A DNA stretch of 64,000 nt from CAZRCG01 sp964598565 (GTDB lineage: Bacteria; Bdellovibrionota; UBA2394). Shown piece by piece: positions 7,192 through 16,422 of the stretch. The notes below the pieces were generated by a model. That model searched no databases. It was not told the origin of the DNA and saw only the letters and a program-made list of their open reading frames with translations. Numbering within the stretch: position 1 is the first letter of the stretch; every line of letters begins with the position of its first letter. Made by a program: the position numbers and the translations under genes. Where the stretch lies: the NCBI GenBank assembly GCA_964598565.1, contig CAZRCG010000001.1, positions 62,001 through 126,000 on the forward strand, written 5' to 3'.

Positions 7192-8124
7192 TTAGCCTCG
7201 CCGTTTAAATAGGTAAATGGCATTTTCTCCCTCTGGGGGAAGAACCAGAGACGATAGAACAGAATCTTCGATCATCTCAAATGCTGCCTGAGCTTCGTAA
7301 GCATTCCACGCCCCAGCTGCGAAACGGTGGCGACTCGTGATGAGTATATATAATTCGACAGACTCTGTTTCGAAAATCAGACGCTCAAATGAATTGTCCG
7401 CGGGGGGCCAAGAACATAAGACCACTTTTGGCTGATGGGCTTTTAGCGCTACCGCTGCATCCATTTTCTCAACAAACGACGGAAATTGGATTCTATGGCT
7501 CCAAGAATAATCGTCACTAGCCCGAGTCATTGCTCCTGCCGCATTTAAGAAGCGGGTCAGAGTTCCATCTCCTGCAGCCACTTCTAAACTAGATCGATCA
7601 CCTATCAGTTGCACCAGTTTCGAGACAAGTTCGGCTGAATAGAAACAATAAATTCCCGCTTCATTTACGAGGGAAAGAAATCTACCCTTCTGAGAGATGA
7701 AAGGCCAAATCCACCGAAATTTTAATCGTGATACCGGCTTACGCTGAAGGCCTTCTTTAAAAAAAAGAGAATTCAGAAGCCATCGATTCTTTCGTGTCAG
7801 CTCCTTGTCACCCTCCATATGACGTCGAAGAGCAGCATCGTAAAAAGTCTGAATCACCAAAAGTTTCATGCGGCTTTCCACCATGGGCTTCAAGGCCGAT
7901 GAATAAACCTTAGGATTGTTCTGGCTCTTTTGTAAGCGCAAGGCCCATGCATGAAAGGTCGCTCGCGACGACGCTTCTAAGCTTTGCATTTGATTAATAT
8001 TCTGACTCTTCAAAGGGGGAATAATTTCATCACGCACCTGAGCCCAGTACTGAGGATACCGAGCCGAAAGCTCGTCGAGGCTCAGCTTATCAATAGAATG
8101 ATGATCAAGACTCCCTGGTGTCAC
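7192..8124 (-). CDS. putative SAM-dependent methyltransferase
   Basis: 310 residues. A helical N-terminal half (1-150) precedes a Rossmann-like part with LEVAAGDGTLTRFL (about 180-193), a good motif I for SAM binding, and VVLCSWPPADNSFE (about 237-250), which resembles the motif IV position of N-methyltransferase-like proteins (xPPxxN). No substrate domain is recognisable. Located upstream of a membrane protein gene on the same strand. Methyltransferase is the best reading; substrate unknown. It could also be a non-catalytic relative, because the acidic residue normally binding ribose after motif I is not obvious. Confidence 0.6.
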   Translation of the reverse strand: MTPGSLDHHSIDKLSLDELSARYPQYWAQVRDEIIPPLKSQNINQMQSLEASSRATFHAWALRLQKSQNNPKVYSSALKPMVESRMKLLVIQTFYDAALRRHMEGDKELTRKNRWLLNSLFFKEGLQRKPVSRLKFRWIWPFISQKGRFLSLVNEAGIYCFYSAELVSKLVQLIGDRSSLEVAAGDGTLTRFLNAAGAMTRASDDYSWSHRIQFPSFVEKMDAAVALKAHQPKVVLCSWPPADNSFERLIFETESVELYILITSRHRFAAGAWNAYEAQAAFEMIEDSVLSSLVLPPEGENAIYLFKRRG

Positions 8125-8227
8125 CTGGCTTTAGTGTACTATAAGGTCGTGACTTACTAAATCTCTGATCCTAGATTCTTGGCCCTGTGGTGGGAATATT
8201 GTTATTGACCTCATTTTTTTCGGCGGA

Positions 8228-10003
8228 TCATAACACATCTGCCCACGGCGGACTCACACTAAAGGCAGCGTTGATTAACCCCACATGGGAATAGGCCTGC
8301 GGAAAATTTCCTAACTGCAAACCATTCTTAGGATCAAAATGCTCAGAGTACAAATCGAGGTGATTTGCCGCCCTCAGGGTCCCCTCCAACACAAAGCGAG
8401 CTTTCTCAAACTCCCTGAGATGAACTAACGCTTGAACCATCCAAAACGAGCAAACGACAAAAGCGGATTGGGGAGATCCAAAGTCATCACTTCGATCGTA
8501 ACGGAAAAAAAACTCTGAGTGAGGATCGCCGAAGCTAAGTCGGCTCAACATTTGACTCACTGTCTCTTGGCATAGGGAGCTGTCTGGAAATCTAAAAACC
8601 GACACCAACGCAAGGGATGCATCCCAGGTCTTATCGTCAGGACCATTGCGCAAAGAACCTTCAAGGGTGGCTCGTCTCAGCGCATTTTCGGCTTTCAAAC
8701 GCTCTTCAGATATACTCCACGCAATGTCTCGCAAAAAACCTCGGCTCTGAATTCGCTCTAACCGCTCCAAACCAGCCCAAGACATAAGATTTGTGAATGA
8801 GTGCTCACGCCAGCCATTGCGAAACTCCCAGAGCCCAGCGTCTGGTTTGCCAATCGCATCGGCCGCCAATCTTCCTAAACGCTCCAAGAGTCTCTCGTGT
8901 TCTGCACTACGCAGTGATGCAAAGCGCTCGTCAAAAAAAATGGGAGATAACGTTAAGATCATCTCACCGTAGGCATCGTTCTGAATATGTTCGGCGGCCT
9001 GATTATGAGTACGAACCGGCCTTGATTCTTTATAGCCAGACCATCGATCATGAAGATGCTCTGGCAATGGAAGGTCGCGACTCAATGTATAAACGGGTGC
9101 CAAAGAATCTTTTGACACTCCCTGTTCATAAGCAATTTCTAACAAAAATTTCAAAAAGCCTTCCATCTCTTCAAAATGGCCCAAGCGATGAAAAGCCGAC
9201 AAAACAAAATACGAGTCGCGCAGCCAACAGTAACGATAATCCCAATTACGAGTGCCACCTAATTCTTCGGGAAGACTGGTGGTGATGGCTGCCAAAATGG
9301 CCCCCGTATCTTCATAGCAATGCAGTTTCAGAGCCAAGGCAGAGCGAATCGTCTCCTTCTGAAATAGACTTGGAATGGAGCAATGCTTAACCCACATAAT
9401 CCAATAATCTTTCGTGTGTTTTAAAAAACGCTCCACCATCGTCGGCAGATCCTCTTCAACGCTGAAACTCCAGGTCAATCCAAAATAGAGAGTCTCCGCC
9501 AATGGAAAACTAGTGCCCTCACATAAATACGTCAGCGACATATTGGTTACCAAACGAAGACTGTCGTCTCTCACATCAAATCGAAGGTGGCTATTGCCAC
9601 GAACAGACGCTACAGGATTTTTATGCCAACCATCGACCACAACGCAATTGACGCGAATTCTGGGTACTCCGACGACTGCCTCCACTTTTCGAAAGAGAGA
9701 CATTGGACGAAACATTCGGCCATGCTGCTCAAAGCGAGGACAAAAATCAGTTATGCGAATCTTAGAACCGTCTGACGATTCCAGTTCCGTTACGAGAATA
9801 TTCGTATTTTCAATATAGCGTTGAACGCATATGGGATCTTTCTCACTCACCAACTCGACCGAGAAATGTCCGCCCTCTGAATCCAAAATCTTTCCAAAAA
9901 TTGGAGGGCTGTCGGGTCGCGGGAGACACATCCAGTCAATGCTCGCATTCTGTCGCACTAGTGCAGAAATTTGACAATTCCCAATCAGACCAAAGCCATA
10001 CAC
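8228..10003 (-). CDS. GH15 family glycoside hydrolase (trehalase/glucoamylase-like)
   Basis: 591 residues, the normal length of the cytosolic bacterial GH15 group. The N-terminal beta-sandwich opens with GLIGNCQISALV and SIDWMCLPRPDSPPIF. The (alpha/alpha)6 barrel has NWDYRYCWLRDSYF (about 255-270), GLWEFR with the probable catalytic acid Glu (about 390), and near the end YSEHFDP...LGNFPQAYSHVGLINAA with the second carboxylate. There is no signal peptide. GH15 enzymes of this type include glucoamylases and trehalases. Its divergent pairing with otsA-otsB, 49 bp away, favours a role in trehalose or related glucoside turnover, but the substrate is not proven by sequence. Confidence 0.88.
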   Translation of the reverse strand: MYGFGLIGNCQISALVRQNASIDWMCLPRPDSPPIFGKILDSEGGHFSVELVSEKDPICVQRYIENTNILVTELESSDGSKIRITDFCPRFEQHGRMFRPMSLFRKVEAVVGVPRIRVNCVVVDGWHKNPVASVRGNSHLRFDVRDDSLRLVTNMSLTYLCEGTSFPLAETLYFGLTWSFSVEEDLPTMVERFLKHTKDYWIMWVKHCSIPSLFQKETIRSALALKLHCYEDTGAILAAITTSLPEELGGTRNWDYRYCWLRDSYFVLSAFHRLGHFEEMEGFLKFLLEIAYEQGVSKDSLAPVYTLSRDLPLPEHLHDRWSGYKESRPVRTHNQAAEHIQNDAYGEMILTLSPIFFDERFASLRSAEHERLLERLGRLAADAIGKPDAGLWEFRNGWREHSFTNLMSWAGLERLERIQSRGFLRDIAWSISEERLKAENALRRATLEGSLRNGPDDKTWDASLALVSVFRFPDSSLCQETVSQMLSRLSFGDPHSEFFFRYDRSDDFGSPQSAFVVCSFWMVQALVHLREFEKARFVLEGTLRAANHLDLYSEHFDPKNGLQLGNFPQAYSHVGLINAAFSVSPPWADVL

Positions 10004-10022
10004 AAATCTTTTTATATTTTAT

Positions 10023-10034
10023 TTTGATATCAAA
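10023..10034. promoter_or_regulatory. perfect 12-bp palindrome in the GH15-otsA divergent spacer
   Basis: TTTGATATCAAA lies at the exact middle of the 49-bp, very AT-rich gap between the GH15 start (10003) and the otsA start (10053). Its place makes it a candidate operator controlling both directions. No regulator gene is adjacent. Confidence 0.45.
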
Positions 10035-10052
10035 GTAAACTAGGTTGAGCCC

Positions 10053-12305
10053 GTGAGGCGATCTCTTCGATTTATTCTTCCTCTTGTTTTTGTATTAGCA
10101 GTGATCGCCTATTTCGTGAGCCCCCTTGTCGACAAGATGACTCTTCGCTGGTTTGTGAGAGATCTAGATACTCGCTCTCGTTTTATTACCAATACTTTGT
10201 CTGAGCCGCTCATGGAAATACTCCAATCTCCGTCTCATTCCAAGACAAAGATTCTCACGCTCTTCAATCGCGCCACGCAAGACGAACGACTTTACGCTAT
10301 GGCGTTTTGTGATGTGGACAATCAGCTAAAATATAAAACGAATACATTTCCCAAAGAGATCTCTTGTCTCACAGAAGTTTTGATCGACGCTGAGCAAAGT
10401 GGAATTATCGAACTTGCAACTGGGCCACTGCATATTGCAGCACAACCAGTTGTATCAAACGGTATTCAGGTAGGAAGGCTTGTTTTAGTGCACGATATGA
10501 GCTTTATCGAGCGACGAAGTGCAGATACAAAGAAATATGTTTTTTATCTGTTTACGTTTTTAGGGATACTCGTCTCGCTGATAACCGTCGTCATTGCACA
10601 GCTTAGCTGGCGAGGTTGGCTGGCAGGCATGCGATCACTGCTGCAAGGTGAATTGCTAGTAAAGCCACTCTCCGATTTACGATCGTCCGAACTTTTACCT
10701 CTCGCAAAAGACCTGCGAGCTCTCATTAAAGATCTCGATAGTGACCGAAAGGCGCGAGATGAATCTCAGCTTACGTGGACCCCTCAGACACTCAAAACCA
10801 TTCTTCAGAGAGATTTGTCGGGCGATGAAGTCTTAATTGTTTCAAATCGAGAACCTTATATTCATAGCTACAAGGGAGATTCTATTGAAGTACGATTTCC
10901 TGCAAGTGGGGTTGTGACCGCTTTGGAGCCAATCATGCGCGCATGCTCGGGTACATGGATTGCTCACGGAGGTGGTTCCGCAGACCGAGATGTGGTGGAT
11001 GTCAACGATCGCATACGAGTGCCTCCGGACGATCCCTCCTATACGATTCGCCGGGTATGGCTTACCCATGAGCAAGAGGCCGGTTACTACTATGGTTTTG
11101 CGAACGAAGGCCTATGGCCATTGTGCCATATCGCTCATACTCGACCCGTATTCAGATCATCAGACTGGGAGCAATATAAACGGGTGAATCAAAAGTTTTG
11201 TTCCGCCGTACTTGAGGAGGCCAAAACGAATGACCCTGTAATTCTCATTCAAGATTATCACTTTGCCCTATTGCCAAGGTTAATTCGAGACAAGATGCCC
11301 GATGCGACGATCATCTGTTTCTGGCATATTCCGTGGCCTAATCCTGAAGCGTTTGGCATTTGTCCTTGGAGAGAAGAAATTCTCGATGGCATGCTGGGCA
11401 GTCATATTCTTGGCTTTCATACGCGTTATCATGGCAACAACTTTATCGATACGATCGACCGTTTTATGGAGGCTCGCATTGACCAAGAAACGTCGACAGT
11501 TTCTTACCACCAACAGCTCACCGCCATTAAGCATTATCCTATCTCAATTGAATGGCCGCCGCCGTGGCCAAAGCGCCAGAAGCCAGTATCGGACTGCCGG
11601 CAGGAAATTCGAGAATCAAATAGTCTTCCCTCCGATATTTCGGTGGGCATCGGCGTCGATCGACTCGACTATACGAAGGGCATTCTTGAGCGATTTATGG
11701 CCATCGAACGATTTCTAGAACTTCATCCCCAGTGGATCGGGCGCTTTAGTTTCATTCAAATCGCGGCACCCTCTCGGTCTCAAATTGAAGAGTATCATCA
11801 ATTTGAAGCGCGCGTTCGCTCGCTGGCGGACAAAGTGAATCAACGATTTGAGAAAAACTCGGTCAAACCCATCATTTTGAAGATTGAGCATCATGATCCT
11901 AACTCTGTCTATCGTCACTACCGAGGGGGCGATTTCTGTATGGTCACCAGTCTTCATGACGGCATGAATTTGGTCGCTAAAGAATTTGTGGCCGCACGTG
12001 ATGATGAGCGTGGCACGTTAATTTTAAGCCAATTTACGGGGGCCTCTCGAGAACTCCCCGAAGCCCTTTTAGTGAATCCCTATGATATCGAACAATGCGC
12101 TATGGCTATAGAACATGCGCTCGCCATGTCTCCCAAAGAACAGCGAGCGCGAATGAAAAGCATGCGAGGGCTCATCCAAGAATTTAATGTCTATCGCTGG
12201 GCAGGGCGAATGCTTGTGGACGCTTCGCGAATGCGCCAGAGGAGTCGTCTCCTCGGCCGCTTTGGAGACGGCAGTCTACGATCGACAGGAGTCTTGTCTC
12301 TGTGA
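10053..12305 (+). CDS. otsA: trehalose-6-phosphate synthase with N-terminal membrane sensor-like region
   Basis: 750 residues, about 275 more than E. coli OtsA. Residues about 7-25 and 161-183 are membrane helices flanking a roughly 135-residue extracytoplasmic domain. A charged linker of HAMP or signalling-helix character (about 190-245) follows, then a complete GT20 domain from about 259 (VLIVSNREPY). GT20 marks: WIAHGGGSADRD, QDYHFALLPRLIR, FWHIPWPNPE, GVDRLDYTKGI (about 532) and LHDGMNLVAKEF (about 635). The enzyme joins UDP- or ADP-glucose to glucose-6-phosphate. Starts with GTG; otsB overlaps its end by 4 bases. The front end suggests that synthesis is tethered to the inner membrane and tuned by a periplasmic signal; that is inference. 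Confidence 0.92.
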   Translation: MRRSLRFILPLVFVLAVIAYFVSPLVDKMTLRWFVRDLDTRSRFITNTLSEPLMEILQSPSHSKTKILTLFNRATQDERLYAMAFCDVDNQLKYKTNTFPKEISCLTEVLIDAEQSGIIELATGPLHIAAQPVVSNGIQVGRLVLVHDMSFIERRSADTKKYVFYLFTFLGILVSLITVVIAQLSWRGWLAGMRSLLQGELLVKPLSDLRSSELLPLAKDLRALIKDLDSDRKARDESQLTWTPQTLKTILQRDLSGDEVLIVSNREPYIHSYKGDSIEVRFPASGVVTALEPIMRACSGTWIAHGGGSADRDVVDVNDRIRVPPDDPSYTIRRVWLTHEQEAGYYYGFANEGLWPLCHIAHTRPVFRSSDWEQYKRVNQKFCSAVLEEAKTNDPVILIQDYHFALLPRLIRDKMPDATIICFWHIPWPNPEAFGICPWREEILDGMLGSHILGFHTRYHGNNFIDTIDRFMEARIDQETSTVSYHQQLTAIKHYPISIEWPPPWPKRQKPVSDCRQEIRESNSLPSDISVGIGVDRLDYTKGILERFMAIERFLELHPQWIGRFSFIQIAAPSRSQIEEYHQFEARVRSLADKVNQRFEKNSVKPIILKIEHHDPNSVYRHYRGGDFCMVTSLHDGMNLVAKEFVAARDDERGTLILSQFTGASRELPEALLVNPYDIEQCAMAIEHALAMSPKEQRARMKSMRGLIQEFNVYRWAGRMLVDASRMRQRSRLLGRFGDGSLRSTGVLSL

Positions 12306-13075
12306 AGTCGATTCTTTCTCAATCGGGGTTAAGAGTTTTGGAGTCTCTCACATTCACAGAGACCCTCTACGCATTCGATTTCGATGGAACATTGGCTCCC
12401 ATCGTCCCATTGCCACATAAGGCAAAGCTAACGGCCAAAGTAGACAAGCTCCTGCAAGACATGTCCCTGCAGGCCCCTGTGGCCATCATCTCAGGGCGCT
12501 CCCGCTCTGACCTGAGACAGAGGCTGACGTGTCGCCCGCAGCACCTTATTGGCAATCATGGCCTCGAAGGCCTCTCATCCTACAAGGCGAGTTATCAAAA
12601 GGCCCAGAGAATAAGTCGATCGTGGAAAAGTCAACTAAGCGCGCAGTGGAATTCTCTCGAATCTAACGACGGAATTTTTGTGGAAGGCAAGACGTATTCT
12701 CTCGCCATTCACTATCGTCAGTCTCGACAAAAAAAGAAATCTAAACGAGAGCTTCTCACTCTCATAGACTCTCTTATTCCTAAACCTCGTATGGTTTTCG
12801 GCAAATCGGTCATCAATTTAATTCCTCTCGGCGCCCCCCATAAAGGCATGGCTCTTTTAGAGCTTATGAAAATTAACAAGGCAAAAGCGGCTCTGTATGT
12901 GGGAGACGATGATACCGATGAAGATGTCTTTGCGTTGCAGGATCATTCCATTGTTTCGGTACGAGTGGGGGTAAAAAGAGCCTCTCAGGCTCAGTTTTTT
13001 GTAAGACATCAAAGAGAAATAAAGACGCTTCTTCGCTTCATCTTAGAAAAGCTACAGAGCCAAACGACGTCTTAG
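12302..13075 (+). CDS. otsB: trehalose-6-phosphate phosphatase
   Basis: 257 residues, standard OtsB size, starting with a GTG inside GTGA at the otsA stop, so translation is coupled. HAD-superfamily motifs are complete: FDFDGTLAP (nucleophile Asp 26 and acid Asp 28), AIISGRS (motif II region), a basic KGMALLEL segment, and GDDDTDEDVF (about 201-210) binding magnesium. The cap matches the IIB type of trehalose phosphatases (GNHGLEG). It removes phosphate from trehalose-6-phosphate made by the upstream enzyme, giving trehalose for osmotic or desiccation protection. This protein has no membrane segment, unlike its partner. Confidence 0.93.
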   Translation: MKSILSQSGLRVLESLTFTETLYAFDFDGTLAPIVPLPHKAKLTAKVDKLLQDMSLQAPVAIISGRSRSDLRQRLTCRPQHLIGNHGLEGLSSYKASYQKAQRISRSWKSQLSAQWNSLESNDGIFVEGKTYSLAIHYRQSRQKKKSKRELLTLIDSLIPKPRMVFGKSVINLIPLGAPHKGMALLELMKINKAKAALYVGDDDTDEDVFALQDHSIVSVRVGVKRASQAQFFVRHQREIKTLLRFILEKLQSQTTS

Positions 13076-13208
13076 ATCATTTTATGTCAGGCATCGATGT
13101 TCTGTTCGATAGGGATTTACTTATATCAGACCTTAGATTATCAAGGCCATTGAACGTAGGAGACTATCCGAAAAGTAGTTTCGATGGGCTCTTAGAGCAG
13201 GGGGTTTT

Positions 13209-14408
13209 ATGGTCCGTATGAGAGCTTCTAGCTATTTTATATTTATTTTCATTTGGACCACCGTCGTTCTAGTTTCGTGCTTTGGTGACAAAATTATTCA
13301 CGCTTCCAGCTTCAAGCAGTCGATTATTCTCAACCCGCAAGCGAACTCGATTCTGAAGAGACACGAAATGAGCCTTTCCTCTGAAAGGATCCACCCAGAA
13401 GATCTCGCAATTCTTCGTGCCCTTATAGAAACCCAAAAAGCTGAAGCCGACGCTAGAAAGGCTGAGACACAGACAGTCGACGAACAAAAACGAAAAGACG
13501 AGCAAAAACGCACAGCGTATCAGGCTATTCTGAATACCGTCACGGGCAGTCTTCTTCCAGATAGACGACTCACCGGCTATATTTTAAGGGCTAAAGAATC
13601 ACAGTTTTTTTTGCTCCAGAGTCAGAAAAGTGGGCCCGACCATCTTGACCAAGCATCTTGGGACGATGTCGTTGGCGGACTCCAACCCCTCGCGTTCTTT
13701 AGATTTTGGCAGACAGGAGCAAGTCGAGTTCAGTCGAGTAAATCTTATTTACTGTTGATCAGAAGCGGCTCAGAAATCACAAGCTCCTCGCGGACAGCTA
13801 CATCGCCCGACAAACCTGAAGAATTGGAATCGAAACAAGAGAAAAAACTTTTTTGGATCGGACAAGAGGAAGCAAGCATCGCTTCAACACCCCTACCTAC
13901 GGAAACAACGCCTGCCTTGGGAGCTTCTCTTGAGAAAATAACCGAGAACCTCATTAGCCTCGGTTTTGAAGAAGAGAGCGTGCGAAACTATGTGGAGGGT
14001 TTTAAAAATTTCTCACCAGACGTGGGGGCGATCGCGGGACCCGCCTTGATGGAGCTAGTTCAACTCTTCAAAGACTCAGAAAAAAATAATGGAGGCCTTA
14101 CAGATAAGGAGGGAAAACTACACTCGAAGAGAAATGATGATGCGAAGATTCCAAAGCCCGAGTGGCTATTAGGAGAGCTTTGGAGCATAGCCAATGCTGC
14201 AGATTCTATGTTATCGAGCCACCTACCTGAGACCGAAAAAAGTTGGCAACTTGAGTCTATTAGAGACTTTGTCGAATACCAAAGTAGATTTCTTTCCAAT
14301 GACCCAAGTTTAGTTTTGCCCGATCAAACGAAATACGATGCCGGTGTACCCGCCACTGCAGAAGAGCTTGAGGAAATAAGAAGGCAGTTTGAGCCCTCTG
14401 GGAAATAA
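13209..14408 (+). CDS. secreted or lipoprotein-like hypothetical protein
   Basis: 399 residues with a strong AGGGGG ribosome site. The N-terminal hydrophobic stretch (about 8-23) ends in LVSC, which fits a lipobox with Cys 24, though cleavage farther on is also possible. Residues about 70-105 are a highly charged helix or coiled coil (KAEADARKAETQTVDEQK). The middle contains a compact segment around FFRFWQTGASRVQSSKSYLLLI, and the C-terminal half has an acidic, helical region ending in AEELEEIRRQFEPSGK. No known domain is recognised. It stands alone, about 130 bp after otsB and converging on the glycosyltransferase-like gene. Likely an envelope protein. Confidence 0.7.
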   Translation: MVRMRASSYFIFIFIWTTVVLVSCFGDKIIHASSFKQSIILNPQANSILKRHEMSLSSERIHPEDLAILRALIETQKAEADARKAETQTVDEQKRKDEQKRTAYQAILNTVTGSLLPDRRLTGYILRAKESQFFLLQSQKSGPDHLDQASWDDVVGGLQPLAFFRFWQTGASRVQSSKSYLLLIRSGSEITSSSRTATSPDKPEELESKQEKKLFWIGQEEASIASTPLPTETTPALGASLEKITENLISLGFEEESVRNYVEGFKNFSPDVGAIAGPALMELVQLFKDSEKNNGGLTDKEGKLHSKRNDDAKIPKPEWLLGELWSIANAADSMLSSHLPETEKSWQLESIRDFVEYQSRFLSNDPSLVLPDQTKYDAGVPATAEELEEIRRQFEPSGK

Positions 14409-14448
14409 TATATTTGGGGAGCATGGCGCTATTTTGAAACGAGGGTCG

Positions 14449-16386
14449 TCAATTTTCTCGGAGCGAAAAATCGAATTGGCCCTGAAGTGATTTAAATGTC
14501 TGGTGCATTTCTGGCCACCAAAAAACAAGTTGCCCAAACTTTTTAATTGTTAACTGAACAAATCGCTCAGCTTCGATCTGACCCATGGTCTTCACCATGG
14601 GTGGAGGGGCGAGAGCGAGAGGTTTCGTCAAAAGATCACGTGACAATTCACGAAGTTTTTCAATATCTCGCTTCCAAAATGCTGGGCCAGAGCGTCCAGC
14701 CGCCAGCGCGAGCTCTAAGGATCCGCACTCCTCAGCTCTCTCTTGCTTCCTCCAATTCAGAACCAACCCCTGATAATCACCAAATGGTAAAGAGCCGAGG
14801 TCAATAAGCATCTGGCCCACTCTCTTCAATCCTTCTACCCGGCCAAGCGACGGAGTCACCGGCTTGAAGGTCTTCAAAGCCAAAATGACGATCGTTGAAG
14901 CAGCGAGCCATTCGTTTACGCTACTCTCAACACCGAAATATCGTCTCTGTTCTGGTGGGTCGTGAAGATGAGCCAGTGGCAAGTGAGCATAATAGTGATC
15001 AGGCTGAATTAGCGAGTTCATGAAGCCAAACACACTATCGCAGTCTCTGTACATGGGAAGAAAAGGTGGCAACGGCTCTCGATTGTCAGCTCCATAAAAT
15101 GTGCTCATGCATACTTGGGCAGGCACCAACGTCGTCGATGAAGCTACCTTCAAGATCTCTCGACTCTCAAATGATTGACGATAATGGTCTTCTGATTGCA
15201 AAAGGCGGTCCAATTGAGCTCCTCTTGAAAAAAGGTGAGCACGAGGAGAGTTCGAACCAGAGTCACCAAAGAGTCCATTATGCGTCAGAACAATTTGGCC
15301 TCGATTCTGTAGGACATCAAATACAGCCGACGCCCCAATTTCAGAGAGATCCATCTGATTCAAACGAAGAGGTTCTTGTAAAGCGTCACAGAGGTGACGC
15401 CCCAACCACGATTCATGCTCAGATAAAAAGTCGACTTGGACCTCGGAACAAGATTCTAGAGTTTTTTCTCGATCTTTAAAAAACCAAACTGATAATGGAT
15501 TCTCATGGCCTCCCCAACGAGAAATTGCTCTATAGTCAGGCGATCGAGTTAACTGACAAACCGTATCGTCGTCAGTCACAAAGAACATTTCTCCAGCTCG
15601 CTTTAGATAAAGAGCATTGCAATTGGCGCCATAACTATAATGAGAGTTTTCCGTGTCAAACAGAGTGAACTCGGCCAGCTCGTCCGGAATATCTGCCTTA
15701 ACAAGAACCTCTTTCATCTGACGCTTCTCATCTAAGCCAACATAGTGCACGGGGAGGCCATACTTTTTTTGTGCCTGGCATAACCAATACTTGTTCTCAG
15801 CAATCATTTTCGAATCCTTAGAATCGTCGCAAATATCAAAGGTGGGTCTACGCTCAAATTTTTGGCAATTGGCCATATAACTGAATGTAGAGCGCTTCAA
15901 ACTCTCAGGACGATGGCATGTGATAATACCTACTGTTGAGATCTGAGATGCGCTGCCTATGCGCTGAGCTCTATTTTTCTCTAAGGTGCTGGCCCACTCC
16001 TCAAATGAAATAAACAAATCTTCTTTGGCAAAAACCTCAAAAATTCCGGCCAGCATGGCTTTTTGCCAGTCTGGGCCTACCAGAACTCTCGAATAGCGCT
16101 CCTCATAATAGCGAATGATAGGTCTTAAAACCTTCCACCGCTGAGCCGTGCTGAGAGATTTAAGACAGTTCTCAGCAAATCCCTGAAAGGTATTTAATCC
16201 GCGACAAGTCCGAAAGAGTCTAGCAATGCTTGCTGGTAGCACTAAAGCATTGGAACGAACGATGCTTGATAATGAGACCTCTCCTCTACCAATCTCATGA
16301 GACAGAGAGGGGAGAGGTAGTAACAGAGGATCACCCTTCATACGAGTTGCCAAATGCTTTGATACCCTCTCGGCCTTCAAAAACAC
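14449..16386 (-). CDS. GT-A-like glycosyltransferase protein, large and poorly characterised
   Basis: 645 residues. After a helical region of about 145 residues comes a nucleotide-sugar-transferase-like start, STVGIITCHRPESLKRS (about 146-162), then FDICDDSKDSKM, and later MFFVTDDDTVCQL (about 266-278), where DDD is in the DxD metal-binding position. This layout is that of a GT-A (GT2-like) glycosyltransferase. The C-terminal 300 residues, with LAHLHDPPEQRRYFG and a helical tail, match nothing I know and may set the acceptor. No membrane helix or signal. It converges on the hypothetical gene at 13209 and stands next to a small secreted protein gene on the same strand. Confidence 0.6.
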   Translation of the reverse strand: MFLKAERVSKHLATRMKGDPLLLPLPSLSHEIGRGEVSLSSIVRSNALVLPASIARLFRTCRGLNTFQGFAENCLKSLSTAQRWKVLRPIIRYYEERYSRVLVGPDWQKAMLAGIFEVFAKEDLFISFEEWASTLEKNRAQRIGSASQISTVGIITCHRPESLKRSTFSYMANCQKFERRPTFDICDDSKDSKMIAENKYWLCQAQKKYGLPVHYVGLDEKRQMKEVLVKADIPDELAEFTLFDTENSHYSYGANCNALYLKRAGEMFFVTDDDTVCQLTRSPDYRAISRWGGHENPLSVWFFKDREKTLESCSEVQVDFLSEHESWLGRHLCDALQEPLRLNQMDLSEIGASAVFDVLQNRGQIVLTHNGLFGDSGSNSPRAHLFSRGAQLDRLLQSEDHYRQSFESREILKVASSTTLVPAQVCMSTFYGADNREPLPPFLPMYRDCDSVFGFMNSLIQPDHYYAHLPLAHLHDPPEQRRYFGVESSVNEWLAASTIVILALKTFKPVTPSLGRVEGLKRVGQMLIDLGSLPFGDYQGLVLNWRKQERAEECGSLELALAAGRSGPAFWKRDIEKLRELSRDLLTKPLALAPPPMVKTMGQIEAERFVQLTIKKFGQLVFWWPEMHQTFKSLQGQFDFSLREN

Positions 16387-16422
16387 CAGCCCCGAAGGCC
16401 TTGAGGTAGAGACACTATCAAC

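Noticed and set aside
8797..9285. 162-codon plus-strand frame inside the GH15 gene
   Set aside because: It is antisense to a well-conserved enzyme and its translation has no recognisable motif, so it is a shadow of the real frame.
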